Shown here in pieces: positions 8,289 to 16,180 of a stretch of DNA of 64,000 nucleotides. The number at the start of each line of letters is the position of its first letter. Positions within the stretch are counted from its first letter, which is position 1. The stretch is from contig NZ_FRDI01000004.1 of assembly GCF_900143255.1 (NCBI RefSeq), positions 223,233 to 287,232 on the forward strand, read 5' to 3'. Both the position numbers and the translations under genes were made by a program. Source of the DNA: Desulfovibrio litoralis DSM 11393 (GTDB lineage: Bacteria > Desulfobacterota > Desulfovibrionia > Desulfovibrionales > Desulfovibrionaceae). The notes under the pieces were generated by a model that saw nothing but the letters and a program-made list of their open reading frames with translations, ran no database searches and was not told where the DNA came from.

Positions 8289-9179
8289 ATGTCATTTAAA
8301 CAAAATTTTGAACAAGAGGCAAGTAAAAAGCCTCTTTCTCCTGCTTTAATGCTTCAAGGTACTTCGTCTCATGTTGGAAAAAGTATATTGACTGCTGCTT
8401 TTTGTCGTTATTATTATCAACTTGGGTTTAAAGTTGCTCCGTTTAAAGCTCAAAATATGAGTTCAAAGCTTTATGTAACTAGCGATGGTCTTTGTATTAG
8501 TACGGCTCAAGCACTGCAAGCACAAGCGGCAAAAGTTGTGCCTGATGTGCGTATGAACCCTATTTTATTAAAACCTGAAAAGTTAAAAAACGGAGAAAGC
8601 GGGGTAGAGGTTTTTTGGCTTGGAAAAAGTCAAGGAATAATGCCGATTCAAGAATATTTTGCCAAAAAAGAAGAATATTTCAAAGGGGTTTGTGAGGTTT
8701 ATGCTGAGTTAAGCTCTGAAAATGATATAATAATTTTAGAAGGAGCAGGAAGCCCGGCGGAAATTAACCTAAGAGATCAAGACCTTGTGAATATGCGTAT
8801 GGCAGACTTTGCCAAAGCTAAGGTGCTTTTGATCGGTGATATTGAACGTGGCGGAGTATTTGCTTCTCTCGTTGGAACTTTAGCTTTGCTTTTACCACCA
8901 GAGAGAGACTTGGTTGTTGGGCTGATTATTAATAAATTTCGTGGTGATTTCAGCATCTTACAACCGGGGTTGGAATTGCTTTTACAATATACCGAAAAAC
9001 CTTGTTTAGGCGTGTTGCCTTATATTGATGTTGAGCTTCCCGAAGAAGACTCTTTGGGTTCGGGTTTAGTTTTGAGTCCACAAAACTTAGATGATTTGAA
9101 ACAACTTGACCCCGCATTGGATAATTTAGCGGTTTTGATAAAAAAATATTTGAATTTAAGCGAGATAAATTTAATTTAG
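8289..9179 (+). CDS. CobQ/CbiP-like ATP-binding domain protein lacking the glutamine amidotransferase domain
   Basis: The first 250 residues are a clear cobyric acid synthase synthetase domain: P-loop GTSSHVGKS at 24-32, FKAQNMSS, AQALQAQAA, NPILLKP, the acidic LEGAGSPAEINL and GDIERGGVFAS. A full CobQ is near 500 residues with a C-terminal GATase carrying the Cys-His-Glu triad. Here that domain is missing, yet the tail (LDNLAVLIKKYL) resembles the end of complete CobQ proteins, as if the middle had been lost. No amidotransferase remnant follows, because the gene runs 4 bases into pssA on the other strand. It might use free ammonia, have a separate partner, or do something else; no other cobalamin gene is nearby. 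Confidence 0.75.
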   Translation: MSFKQNFEQEASKKPLSPALMLQGTSSHVGKSILTAAFCRYYYQLGFKVAPFKAQNMSSKLYVTSDGLCISTAQALQAQAAKVVPDVRMNPILLKPEKLKNGESGVEVFWLGKSQGIMPIQEYFAKKEEYFKGVCEVYAELSSENDIIILEGAGSPAEINLRDQDLVNMRMADFAKAKVLLIGDIERGGVFASLVGTLALLLPPERDLVVGLIINKFRGDFSILQPGLELLLQYTEKPCLGVLPYIDVELPEEDSLGSGLVLSPQNLDDLKQLDPALDNLAVLIKKYLNLSEINLI

Positions 9180-9943
9180 TGTTTTCCCGAAGCCCCTAAG
9201 TTCCGCAGGAGTGTGCTGTTACGTTTTGGCATAATAATATAAGTATAAATTATTCCTGAGATTACATATAATATTAACATACAAAAGCTTAACAATTTTG
9301 GCTCGGAAAGCAGTAAAACAAATAAAAATATGGCAGTTGTCATTGAACTAAAGGGGTGAGTTTTAAACATTCCGTAATCTTTAAAAGAAGTATAACGAAT
9401 ACGGCTAACCATACATAACGCCAATATAACCGTTAAAACCAAGGTGAAACCGGGAAGGGCATTTAAGAAAAGGTCAGGTAAATAGGATTGCACAAACACA
9501 AGGCTGCTTAAAGTACAACCAGCCGCAGGAATAGGCAGGCCAATAAAAAATTTATTGCTTATACTTGCGGTCATGACATTGAAGCGTGCCAGCCTTAAAG
9601 CACCGCAAACTAAAAATAAAAATGCAACGGCTACCCCGGTTCTTCCGAAATCGCCTAAAAACCAGAAATATGCCAAACACGCAGGGGCGGCTCCAAAAGA
9701 AACCAAATCAGCCAAAGAGTCATATTGTACGCCAAACTCACTGGCAGTGTTGGTAAGGCGCGCTACTCTTCCGTCAAGTCCGTCCATCAATGCCGCAAAA
9801 AAGATTGCTGCTGCCGCACCTTCAAAATTACCTTTTGATGCTAAAATAATAGCAAAAAAACCGGCAAACAGGCTTGCGGAAGTAAACAGGTTTGGCAATA
9901 TATAAACACCCTTGTGAGGCGATTTTTTTTCTGATTCTTGCAT
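9176..9943 (-). CDS. pssA: CDP-diacylglycerol-serine O-phosphatidyltransferase
   Basis: PssA makes phosphatidylserine from CDP-diacylglycerol and L-serine in the inner membrane. The CDP-alcohol phosphotransferase motif is complete: D54-G-x-D57-G, A61-R62, G71, D75 and D79 (MDGLDGRVAR, then GVQYDSLADLVSFG). The 255 residues hold about six to eight membrane helices, normal for the family. It lies 23 bases after psd on the same strand, so the two consecutive steps to phosphatidylethanolamine form one operon. Its 3' end overlaps the converging CobQ-like gene by four bases. Confidence 0.93.
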   Translation of the reverse strand: MQESEKKSPHKGVYILPNLFTSASLFAGFFAIILASKGNFEGAAAAIFFAALMDGLDGRVARLTNTASEFGVQYDSLADLVSFGAAPACLAYFWFLGDFGRTGVAVAFLFLVCGALRLARFNVMTASISNKFFIGLPIPAAGCTLSSLVFVQSYLPDLFLNALPGFTLVLTVILALCMVSRIRYTSFKDYGMFKTHPFSSMTTAIFLFVLLLSEPKLLSFCMLILYVISGIIYTYIIMPKRNSTLLRNLGASGKH

Positions 9944-9966
9944 TGAATTATCTCGGTTATATTGAA

Positions 9967-10629
9967 TTATAAAGTTGTTTTTTTGTTGGCAATCAGGCTT
10001 TGTCCGGCGAAAACTTTATCACCGATTCTTACGTTTGATTCATAGCTTTCAGGCAAATATATGTCAACTCTTGAACCAAATTTGATCATACCAAAGCGTT
10101 CACCTGATTCCAGATTGTCTCCGCTTTCTACTCTGCATACGATACGCCTTGCAATCAGACCGGCTATTTGTATAAAAGTCCAGTTATTCCCTTCATGATC
10201 TTTAAGATTATAGGCACAACGTTCGTTGTCTGATGAGGCTTTGTCCCACGATGCATTTAAAAACTTTCCCGGAAAATAGCGAATTTCTTCAATTTTGCCT
10301 TTTATCGGGCTACGATTAACATGAACAGAAAAGACATTCATAAAAATGGAGATACAGGTACGCTCTTCACCACTAAAAGGGTCTTGTTGATTTTTTATTT
10401 TGATGATGTGTCCATCAGCCGGGCTGACGGCAAATCTATCTTGCAACTCTTTGTCATAAGCCGGGATACGCTCAGGGTCTCTAAAAAAATAAGCAGAGAA
10501 CCAAGTTAACAACAAAAAGACAAAGGAAAGAAACTCAATATCCATGAGGGCAAAAGCAATAGCACTAAAAGCGGTTAAAGCTATAGAAGGAATACCCTCT
10601 GGCGTTATACCTATACGAGGTTTTTGCAT
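9967..10629 (-). CDS. psd: Phosphatidylserine decarboxylase proenzyme (short form)
   Basis: This enzyme converts phosphatidylserine to phosphatidylethanolamine. The 220-residue product is the short, archaeal-type proenzyme. The self-cleavage site is G185-S186 in [13 protein letters not shown], giving the pyruvoyl group on the small alpha chain. Other conserved blocks are SPADG (69-73) and [13 protein letters not shown] (96-108). Two hydrophobic helices at 15-50 anchor it to the membrane. It is the first gene of a psd-pssA operon. A repeat element (10681-11019) begins about 50 bases upstream of its start codon, so the promoter must lie within or very close to that element. Confidence 0.93.
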   Translation of the reverse strand: MQKPRIGITPEGIPSIALTAFSAIAFALMDIEFLSFVFLLLTWFSAYFFRDPERIPAYDKELQDRFAVSPADGHIIKIKNQQDPFSGEERTCISIFMNVFSVHVNRSPIKGKIEEIRYFPGKFLNASWDKASSDNERCAYNLKDHEGNNWTFIQIAGLIARRIVCRVESGDNLESGERFGMIKFGSRVDIYLPESYESNVRIGDKVFAGQSLIANKKTTL

Positions 10630-10680
10630 TAAAACTCCAGTTTATATGTTTTATTTTTTATTGATACGGTATTATATCTT

Positions 10681-11019
10681 AAGAGCATTGCAAAACTGTT
10701 TTTTGCGTGTTTTTTTCATCGTTTTATGTTCTTTATGCATAACATAAAAAGCCTTAAGACACAAGATCACACATTTTACAGGAAAATTAATTTTTCCATA
10801 TTATATTCGAGGGAATACCCCAGAAGTTCTCAAGATTCTCACGTCCACTGGCAGGCAAAGCCAGCCCATTGTCTTTTTATTTCGAGGGTTTCACCCCCGA
10901 GACCCCGCAAAATTCTCAAGGTCCACTGGCAGGCAAAGCCAGCCCATTGTCCTTAATTCGTATTTTTTGGAGTGTCTTCCAGAATTAAGCTTTTTAAGAG
11001 GCTATTCTACAATAGTCTC
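10681..11019. repeat. Dispersed inverted-repeat element, long copy B
   Basis: A 339-bp non-coding element. The left end AAGAGCATTGCAAAAC holds a hairpin (GCAAAA...TTTTGC, 10690-10705), and the right end is GAGGCTATTCTACAATAGTC, near-palindromic. Inside, a 31-bp segment beginning GTCCACTGGCAGGCAAAGCC is repeated exactly at 10843-10873 and 10921-10951. It lies in opposite orientation to copies C and D. It accounts for most of the 510-bp gap between psd and the small gene at 11140, which otherwise holds only AT-rich sequence and a terminator. Confidence 0.8.
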
Positions 11020-11088
11020 AATTTATAATTACATTAATCTTTAATTAATACTAAATCATTTTATATGTCAAATTATTCTTGGCATAAA

Positions 11089-11123
11089 AAAACAGGAAGC
11101 TGTTTAAAACTCCCTGTTTTTTT
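11089..11123 (-). terminator. Intrinsic terminator of the 11140-11529 gene
   Basis: Arms AAACAGG (near 11090-11096) and CCTGTTT (11113-11119) are flanked by A and T runs. On the minus strand the hairpin ends in a T-run just after the stop codon at 11140. Confidence 0.65.
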
Positions 11124-11139
11124 GTAAATATGTATTATT

Positions 11140-11529
11140 TTATTGAATGCGAAATGTGGTTTCTACGTTTGTCATTGCCAGTAATTGAGATTGACGCACT
11201 TCGTGTTGAGCCGTTTTGTTTTTAAATATATTATAGTGGTTTATTTGTTCTTGCGGCGTGGTCTGGGTTTCGTCTCTGGTATCATCTTGGGTATTGAGTT
11301 GTTGTGCTTTATCTTGTTGATGAGAAGCAATAATTTCCTCTATTAATCTTCTGGCTTCGGGAGAAATAGAAACCTGATCTCCGACTCCGTATGGATTATT
11401 GATAGAACTTTGGTTTTGATTTTGAGGCGTATTTAAACTGCCGAGTAGTGCTTTTGATAATAACTGAGCCGCTGATTGTTGAGTATTATAATCATCAAAG
11501 TTAGAAGTATTGTTGATATGATTCAGCAT
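11140..11529 (-). CDS. Small uncharacterised protein with a VSISPEAR motif
   Basis: I do not recognise a function. The 129-residue product is hydrophilic, rich in Asn and Gln (disordered N-terminus and middle), and has one ordered-looking block, GDQVSISPEARRLIEEIIASHQ (first 20: GDQVSISPEARRLIEEIIAS), at about 49-70. Short Desulfovibrio proteins with a similar VSISPEA motif are known to me only as hypothetical. An AAGGAG ribosome binding site seven bases before the ATG and a terminator after the stop support a real single-gene unit. It is boxed in by repeat elements B and C. No signal peptide or membrane segment is seen. Confidence 0.6.
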   Translation of the reverse strand: MLNHINNTSNFDDYNTQQSAAQLLSKALLGSLNTPQNQNQSSINNPYGVGDQVSISPEARRLIEEIIASHQQDKAQQLNTQDDTRDETQTTPQEQINHYNIFKNKTAQHEVRQSQLLAMTNVETTFRIQ

Positions 11530-11593
11530 GATTTAGCTCCTTTTCATAATAGGAAATTTTTTCCCTGTTTTTGAATCTAAATAAGTAAATGCA

Positions 11594-11630
11594 AAAAGCG
11601 TTCAAAGACGATGATCTTTAAACGCTTTTA
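11594..11630. terminator. Intrinsic terminator between 11529 and repeat C
   Basis: AAAAAGCGTTCAAAGA pairs with TCTTTAAACGCTTTT around an ATGA-type loop, forming a stem of about 15 bp with one mismatch, with A and T runs outside. It would insulate the small gene from transcription coming through repeat C. Confidence 0.65.
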
Positions 11631-11662
11631 AGCTGAATATATGTTGTTTGAAATATAACTAT

Positions 11663-11912
11663 AAGACTATTGTACAATAGTCTCTACGTGGCTTCCGCGA
11701 GGAAGACACTCCAAAAAGCACGAATAAAGCCACTAGGTTGGCTTTGCCTGTTAGTGGATTTGGGGGCTTCGGAGGTATCCCCAGAAACAAAGGGAAAATT
11801 AAATTTTCCTTTAAAATTAGTGATTTTTGTGGCTTAATACGTTTTATTCTATGTGTATACAGAGCATAAAACGATGATAGAAGCACGCAAAACCGAGTTT
11901 TGCAATGGTCTT
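11663..11912. repeat. Dispersed inverted-repeat element, copy C with target duplication
   Basis: A 250-bp non-coding element with imperfect terminal inverted repeats: left AAGACTATTGTACAATAGTC (a perfect 20-bp palindrome AGACTATTG-TA-CAATAGTCT at 11664-11683) and right GCAAAACCGAGTTTTGC plus AATGGTCTT. It is flanked by the direct repeat ACTAT (11658-11662 and 11913-11917), consistent with a target site duplication from transposition. It shares internal blocks with copies B (inverted) and D, such as CACTCCAAAAAGCACGAATA and GAAAATTAAATTTTCC. No ORF of note is inside, so it is a MITE-like, non-autonomous element. Confidence 0.8.
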
Positions 11913-11953
11913 ACTATAGAGAAACTAGTAAAAAGTTGCCCAAATTAAAAATC

Positions 11954-12337
11954 TTAAAATGTAACAATTAAAGGAATACTGTGTTTTTGTTTTGATATTT
12001 CTTGAGTATTATTCAATTTCCATTTTGCAGTCGAACTATCTTTATTTACTGCCAATAAAAGTTCTTTAACCATTTTATTAATATTGATAATTGGGTGTCT
12101 GGAAAAAACTTGAGGTAGCCCGTAAGTTAAGCTACAAACCAAGCATTTTCCTTGGCGTTGTAATAAATCTAAAGAAAATTCAAGCTGATCTTCAGAACCT
12201 TGAACAAAGCTTAGCTCAATGTCATACGCCCCTTCTTCAGCTCCGCCAAATAAGGCTTCAAAAAATTCATCAGTACGCTCAGGGGGGAAAACAGAAAGTA
12301 ACAATTCTTTATTAAAAACAGTATGGTAGTTTGACAT
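11954..12337 (-). CDS. Conserved uncharacterised protein (Desulfovibrio-type)
   Basis: Function unknown. The 127-residue acidic protein begins MSNYHTVFNKELLLSVFPPE and continues with ERTDEFFEALFGGAEEGAYDI, a well-ordered block, and it contains KCLVC and LTYGLPQVFSRHP. I recall similar small proteins in Desulfovibrio genomes, sometimes under a misleading eukaryotic transcription-factor name; I cannot confirm this here. A GAGGT ribosome binding site precedes the ATG. Neighbours (phosphoesterase upstream on the same strand, 109 bases away) give no hint. There is no signal peptide, so it is presumably cytoplasmic. Confidence 0.65.
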   Translation of the reverse strand: MSNYHTVFNKELLLSVFPPERTDEFFEALFGGAEEGAYDIELSFVQGSEDQLEFSLDLLQRQGKCLVCSLTYGLPQVFSRHPIININKMVKELLLAVNKDSSTAKWKLNNTQEISKQKHSIPLIVTF

Positions 12338-12446
12338 TATTACCTCGTTATAAATATCTTAAAAAAATGATTAAGGAATTTTGGTTTTTATCAAAAGCTT
12401 TGTTAAAAAGAAAGTTTTTTGTTTGTGAGTAATTTGTAGGGAGAGT

Positions 12447-13208
12447 TTATTCTTTAATTTTTGTGGAAACAGGCAGGCTAAAATCTTGTTGATATTTTAA
12501 ATAACATAATTCCGCACTTATTTCTTGATTTTTTATACTAAAGACAACATATCCGCCTGATGCGAAAGCCCCGGGGTTAATAATCAAGGTTTTTCCGATA
12601 CGATCAACCCCGCTTGATTCATGAATATGTCCACAAATACATAAAGCAGGTTGATATTCTTGAATAAATTCTTTGACTGCGTTACTTCCGACATGGATAT
12701 TATCTTGAATTTTATCACAAACGGTATCAATCGGCGGCATATGAGATATAAGAATAAGCTGTTGATAACCTTTTGCGTTATGTTCGGTTTCTTCTAGCCA
12801 TTCTGCCAACCTTGAATCAGGAAATTCACTTGGTGTTCCAAACGGTGTAAAACTAGAACAACCTAAGCCCATTAAGCTTATTTTTGGAGTCAATTTTACA
12901 GACTTACGATGAATATTACGCTTTTTTTCTTCAAGCCATGTGGTTACTTCGCCCCTATCCATATTTCCTATTTGTGCTAAAATATTGTTGTTGTATTCGG
13001 CTATTGCGTCAATAACTTTTGCCGCTTGTTTGATTCCGCCACAAACCGTTAAGTCTCCGCTAACAATAACTGCTTCCGCCTCTTTAATTCCGGGAATTTC
13101 CCCAATGCGAGCAATATCATCATGAATATCTCCAATAACGATCCAAAAAGGGGAGGAGGAATTTTTTTCTGTTGTACATTCCGAAAGTTTTTGGGTTGTG
13201 TTTTCCAT
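12447..13208 (-). CDS. Calcineurin-like metallophosphoesterase
   Basis: This is a dinuclear-metal phosphoesterase of the YfcE/CpdA superfamily. Metal-binding motifs appear in order: D-x-H in IGDIHDD (about 26-30), VSGDL (about 49-53), GNMD (about 79-82, where the family usually has GNHD/E, so the central His is replaced by Met), a His in LISHMPP (about 153-157) and CGHIHE (about 191-196). Length 253 is normal. The changed GNxD residue normally acts as a catalytic acid, so activity may be altered. It is preceded by AGGAAA and stands divergent from the cyclo-ligase gene. The substrate cannot be inferred. Confidence 0.85.
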   Translation of the reverse strand: MENTTQKLSECTTEKNSSSPFWIVIGDIHDDIARIGEIPGIKEAEAVIVSGDLTVCGGIKQAAKVIDAIAEYNNNILAQIGNMDRGEVTTWLEEKKRNIHRKSVKLTPKISLMGLGCSSFTPFGTPSEFPDSRLAEWLEETEHNAKGYQQLILISHMPPIDTVCDKIQDNIHVGSNAVKEFIQEYQPALCICGHIHESSGVDRIGKTLIINPGAFASGGYVVFSIKNQEISAELCYLKYQQDFSLPVSTKIKE

Positions 13209-13402
13209 TTTGATGTTTCCTGTTTAATGCTTCGTAGGGGGGAAATGATTTTTATCTAACTTAATTTATTAAGAACTTGAGCAAGTAAGTTGTTAGTCTA
13301 TTGTTTTTATTTAACTGTTTGGTTAAGAAAATCATTCAGTAGCTTTTTTGTTATAAAAATTATAAGCTAAATTACTTTTTTTCAAAAGGGCTATTTTCGC
13401 AA

Positions 13403-14038
13403 ATGTTAAAAAAAAATAAATCTCAAATACGCCAGGCTGTTAAAGCACTGGAAGCACAAGTTGATAAAACGGTAAAAAATGAATTGCCTTTAAAAATTCA
13501 ACACAACTTACTTAACTCGAAAGAGTGGAAAGAAGCCGAACTTGTTGGTTTATATATGCCGTTGGCGGACGAAGCTCAAACTAATTTACTATTTAAATCG
13601 GCTCTTGCCATGAAAAAAGTAATTTTACTGCCACGTTGTATAGAAATCTATCTTGAGGATAAGGTTTTAGGCAAGACGCTGAGGAGTATAGAATTTGTAC
13701 CCTGTCATTCTTTAGACGAACTCTCAACTCAAAAATTTGGTATTTTAGAACCGCTACCAACCCTGAAAGCTTTGACCCCCGGCGAAGGTATATTTACGCC
13801 AAAAACAAAAAAAACTTTGTTTATTATTCCGGGGCGAGCCTTTGACCTTAATGGCGGAAGGCTTGGGCGTGGTGCCGGCTATTATGATACATATTTATCA
13901 AACCCTTTATTAAAAGAAGTTTTTTTAGTTGGCTATGGTTTTTCTTTTTCTGTATATCCTGCTTTACCGCTAGAACCGCATGATATAAAAATGAACGCTT
14001 TGTGTACGGATAAGGAGTTTATATGTTTCAAAAGTTAA
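13403..14038 (+). CDS. 5-formyltetrahydrofolate cyclo-ligase family protein
   Basis: These enzymes convert 5-formyl-THF to 5,10-methenyl-THF with ATP, salvaging a dead-end folate. The product is 211 residues. The C-terminal signature GGRLGRGAGYYDTYL (about 151-165) is the phosphate/ATP binding loop of the family, and the N-terminal LLNSKEWKEAELVGLYMP with the following EAQT matches the folate-binding region. AAAGGG lies upstream of the ATG. The next gene, PgeF, starts inside its last 16 bases with its own AAGGAG site, so the two are translationally linked. Confidence 0.88.
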   Translation: MLKKNKSQIRQAVKALEAQVDKTVKNELPLKIQHNLLNSKEWKEAELVGLYMPLADEAQTNLLFKSALAMKKVILLPRCIEIYLEDKVLGKTLRSIEFVPCHSLDELSTQKFGILEPLPTLKALTPGEGIFTPKTKKTLFIIPGRAFDLNGGRLGRGAGYYDTYLSNPLLKEVFLVGYGFSFSVYPALPLEPHDIKMNALCTDKEFICFKS

Positions 14039-14802
14039 ATAAAAAAGCGCCTCAGGGTTTTATTCCTTTTAGTTTCCCGATTGTCACTAATATACATCAC
14101 AATAAAAAATTTACAGTGCGTTGTGCGTTTCAAATGGCAAGTTTTGGCAATATGTCATTAAGCAATTGTGAACTAGCCGAACAACAAGATATAATAAACA
14201 GAAGGCAGTCTTTAAGCTCTTTATTGGGCTTTGAGCGTTGGGTTGAGTTAAAACAGGTGCATGGTGCAAATTTGGCTGTTAATCCTGATGCAACTGATTT
14301 TGCTTGTGATTCCGTATTGGAAGCCGACGGAGCTTGTACTTTTAAAGAAAATACGGCGTTATGTATTAAAACTGCTGATTGTCAGCCAATTTTAATAACA
14401 CATAAAAGTGAACCCTTTATTTGTGCTTTGCATGTCGGTTGGCGTGGCAATGCTATGGAATTTATTCAAAGCGGTATTAAAAGCTTTTGTCAGGCATATA
14501 ATTTAAAAGCGGTTGATTTACTGGCTGTAAGAGGCCCAAGTTTGGGACCGTCTAATTCTGAGTTTGTAAACTTTTCGATGGAATGGAATAAGAAATTTAC
14601 ACCTTGGTATAATTCTGAAAATAAGTTGATGAATTTGTGGCAGTTAACTAAAGATCAATTAAAAGATATAGGTCTTAAACCTGAAAATATTTATGCTTTA
14701 GATTTATGCACTTATTCTTTATCACCGTTTGGAGCGTTTTTTTCTCATCGCAACAAAGATAAAGGCAGGCAAGTTTCTTTAATTTGGCTTGAGTCTTGTT
14801 AG
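14023..14802 (+). CDS. pgeF: PgeF/YfiH-family multicopper-oxidase-fold protein
   Basis: This is a DUF152 (COG1496) protein. In Escherichia coli PgeF edits peptidoglycan precursors by removing mis-incorporated L-Ser, and other members have purine-nucleoside phosphorylase/adenosine deaminase activity. The metal ligand motifs are all present: H in KQVHGAN (about 82), C in KTADCQP (about 122) and H in ALHVGWRG (about 139). The C-terminal DLCTYSLSP and FFSHRNKDKGRQ are also characteristic. It overlaps the cyclo-ligase gene by 16 bases, with AAGGAG inside that gene deciding the start. Which of the reported activities applies here is not visible. Confidence 0.85.
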   Translation: MFQKLNKKAPQGFIPFSFPIVTNIHHNKKFTVRCAFQMASFGNMSLSNCELAEQQDIINRRQSLSSLLGFERWVELKQVHGANLAVNPDATDFACDSVLEADGACTFKENTALCIKTADCQPILITHKSEPFICALHVGWRGNAMEFIQSGIKSFCQAYNLKAVDLLAVRGPSLGPSNSEFVNFSMEWNKKFTPWYNSENKLMNLWQLTKDQLKDIGLKPENIYALDLCTYSLSPFGAFFSHRNKDKGRQVSLIWLESC

Positions 14803-14849
14803 TAGCTATTTAAAAAAACACAACAGAGATGCTTCTCTTTATAATACTT

Positions 14850-16067
14850 TTATTGTGTTACACATAATGAAATAGGGTGAAAAGCAAACCACGCATACCA
14901 CATAGTTGATATTGTCAATATTGGTTTTAATTGAGTATTTTTTAAACGCCCTCTGATCGTCAAGCCCTCGGCATTCCATTGAGAATTTGTTTTATTGTCT
15001 CTAAAATATTCTCCGTCAAAGCGAAAATCAAGAGGCGGGTCGTTAGGGTCTAATTGTGAGTTATATATTCTTATTGTGTCAAATTCTTCGTTATAAAAGG
15101 CTACAAGGTTGTTGATACCTATTGTAAAATTAATAACGTTTTCTTTTTTTACTGCGTTAGTATCAACGGCAAGTGGAGTTTGGTCTAAGATTATGCCTAA
15201 AACTAATTGTTTTAGTGGCATTATTTTGTCTTGCTCTGTTGAGTTTATTCCTGATGGAAGGGCGTTTGACTTATAAAAACTTTGATAAGGGTCTTTCCCG
15301 TAGCTTTTTTGAAAGCCTGTGTTGCGAGAAAGTACTAAGGCATTTGGATATTTGGCTGCGGCCGCTTTCCAGCTTGTACGATTTAAGGGAAGACGAGTTA
15401 AGTTTTGCCCCTCGTATATGCCTTTAAAACATACACCTAAAAGTTGAGACCACAAACTGTCTGTTTTTTGATCAACAAAAACCGTGTTACCGTGGAGCAA
15501 GCTTCCGCTTGATCTTAACCATAAAATTTCTTCGTCTATTTTTGCCAGATAGGCAACAGCAGTCGCAGTTAAAGGACTATAGGTAATAAAAATTGGTATA
15601 TCTTCTTGACCGTTTTCAAGTTTAATCATGTCATACAATATTTCATGCCATAAAAGAATGCGTATGGGATAAATCCGTGGCGGCGTAGTGAGTTCAAGCA
15701 CTAAAACAGATTCATCGTCTTCAATTCCAAGCTCTGCTTCAATAACGGGGATAAAGCTTGGGTTTGTTATTGGCGGTGTTTGATCAGGGGGAAGTTGGGT
15801 TTTAAAAAGAATATCTTGCATGCTTTGTATTTGTTCGTTTGTAAGCAAGACATCAAACCTTTTACTGTTGGCAATAATATCGTTCATTGCCAAATCAGTA
15901 TCTTGTTTTTCTTCTGTTTTATTTTGTTCCGGCAGCTGGATAGACGGGTATATACCGTTTGACATTTGTGCAAATGCTATACCTGTGTTGAATATGCTAA
16001 GGCTTAATATTATATAAAAGAAAATATATAGAATAATTTTATTCAATAATATAGTATGTTGTTTCAT
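14850..16067 (-). CDS. DUF3179-domain exported protein
   Basis: Function unknown. The 405-residue protein has an N-terminal signal or anchor segment (about 10-32, ending GIAFAQ) and then a DUF3179 domain: RIYPIRILLWHEILYDMI, PIFITYSPLTATAVAYL, LWLRSSGSLLHGNTVF with the following DQKTDSLWSQ, and ALVLSRNTGF. In most family members the second block reads YCPLC. Here both cysteines are replaced (YSPLT), so any redox or metal role of that pair has been lost. The start has no strong ribosome binding site. A repeat-element end (16109) lies between it and the SWIM gene upstream, so it probably has its own promoter. Confidence 0.75.
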   Translation of the reverse strand: MKQHTILLNKIILYIFFYIILSLSIFNTGIAFAQMSNGIYPSIQLPEQNKTEEKQDTDLAMNDIIANSKRFDVLLTNEQIQSMQDILFKTQLPPDQTPPITNPSFIPVIEAELGIEDDESVLVLELTTPPRIYPIRILLWHEILYDMIKLENGQEDIPIFITYSPLTATAVAYLAKIDEEILWLRSSGSLLHGNTVFVDQKTDSLWSQLLGVCFKGIYEGQNLTRLPLNRTSWKAAAAKYPNALVLSRNTGFQKSYGKDPYQSFYKSNALPSGINSTEQDKIMPLKQLVLGIILDQTPLAVDTNAVKKENVINFTIGINNLVAFYNEEFDTIRIYNSQLDPNDPPLDFRFDGEYFRDNKTNSQWNAEGLTIRGRLKNTQLKPILTISTMWYAWFAFHPISLCVTQ

Positions 16068-16108
16068 TGTTATAACCCGTTTTTTATTGAATACAGCCTG
16101 TTTTTGAT

Positions 16109-16150
16109 AAGATTATTGCAAAACTTGGTTTTACTTTTGTTGCATAAATC
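16109..16150. repeat. Solo end of the dispersed inverted-repeat element (E)
   Basis: AAGATTATTGCAAAACTTGG followed by TTTTACTTTTGTTGCATAAA matches the GCAAAAC/GTTTTGC end of copies B, C and D but has no partner end within 300 bp. It is probably a decayed or deleted copy between the SWIM gene and the DUF3179 gene. Confidence 0.45.
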
Positions 16151-16180
16151 ATATATATAATCGTCATATTTATTTATAAG

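Noticed and set aside
10843-10951. CRISPR-like repeat-spacer unit
   Set aside because: Only two 31-bp repeats, both internal to a transposon-like element, and no cas genes anywhere in the window.
10726-10956. Open frame of 76 codons inside repeat element B
   Set aside because: Lies wholly in the non-coding repeat, reads through its internal duplicate, and has no ribosome binding site or conserved protein pattern.
11659-11886. Open frame of 75 codons inside repeat element C
   Set aside because: Spans the terminal palindrome of the element and is not shared by copies B or D.
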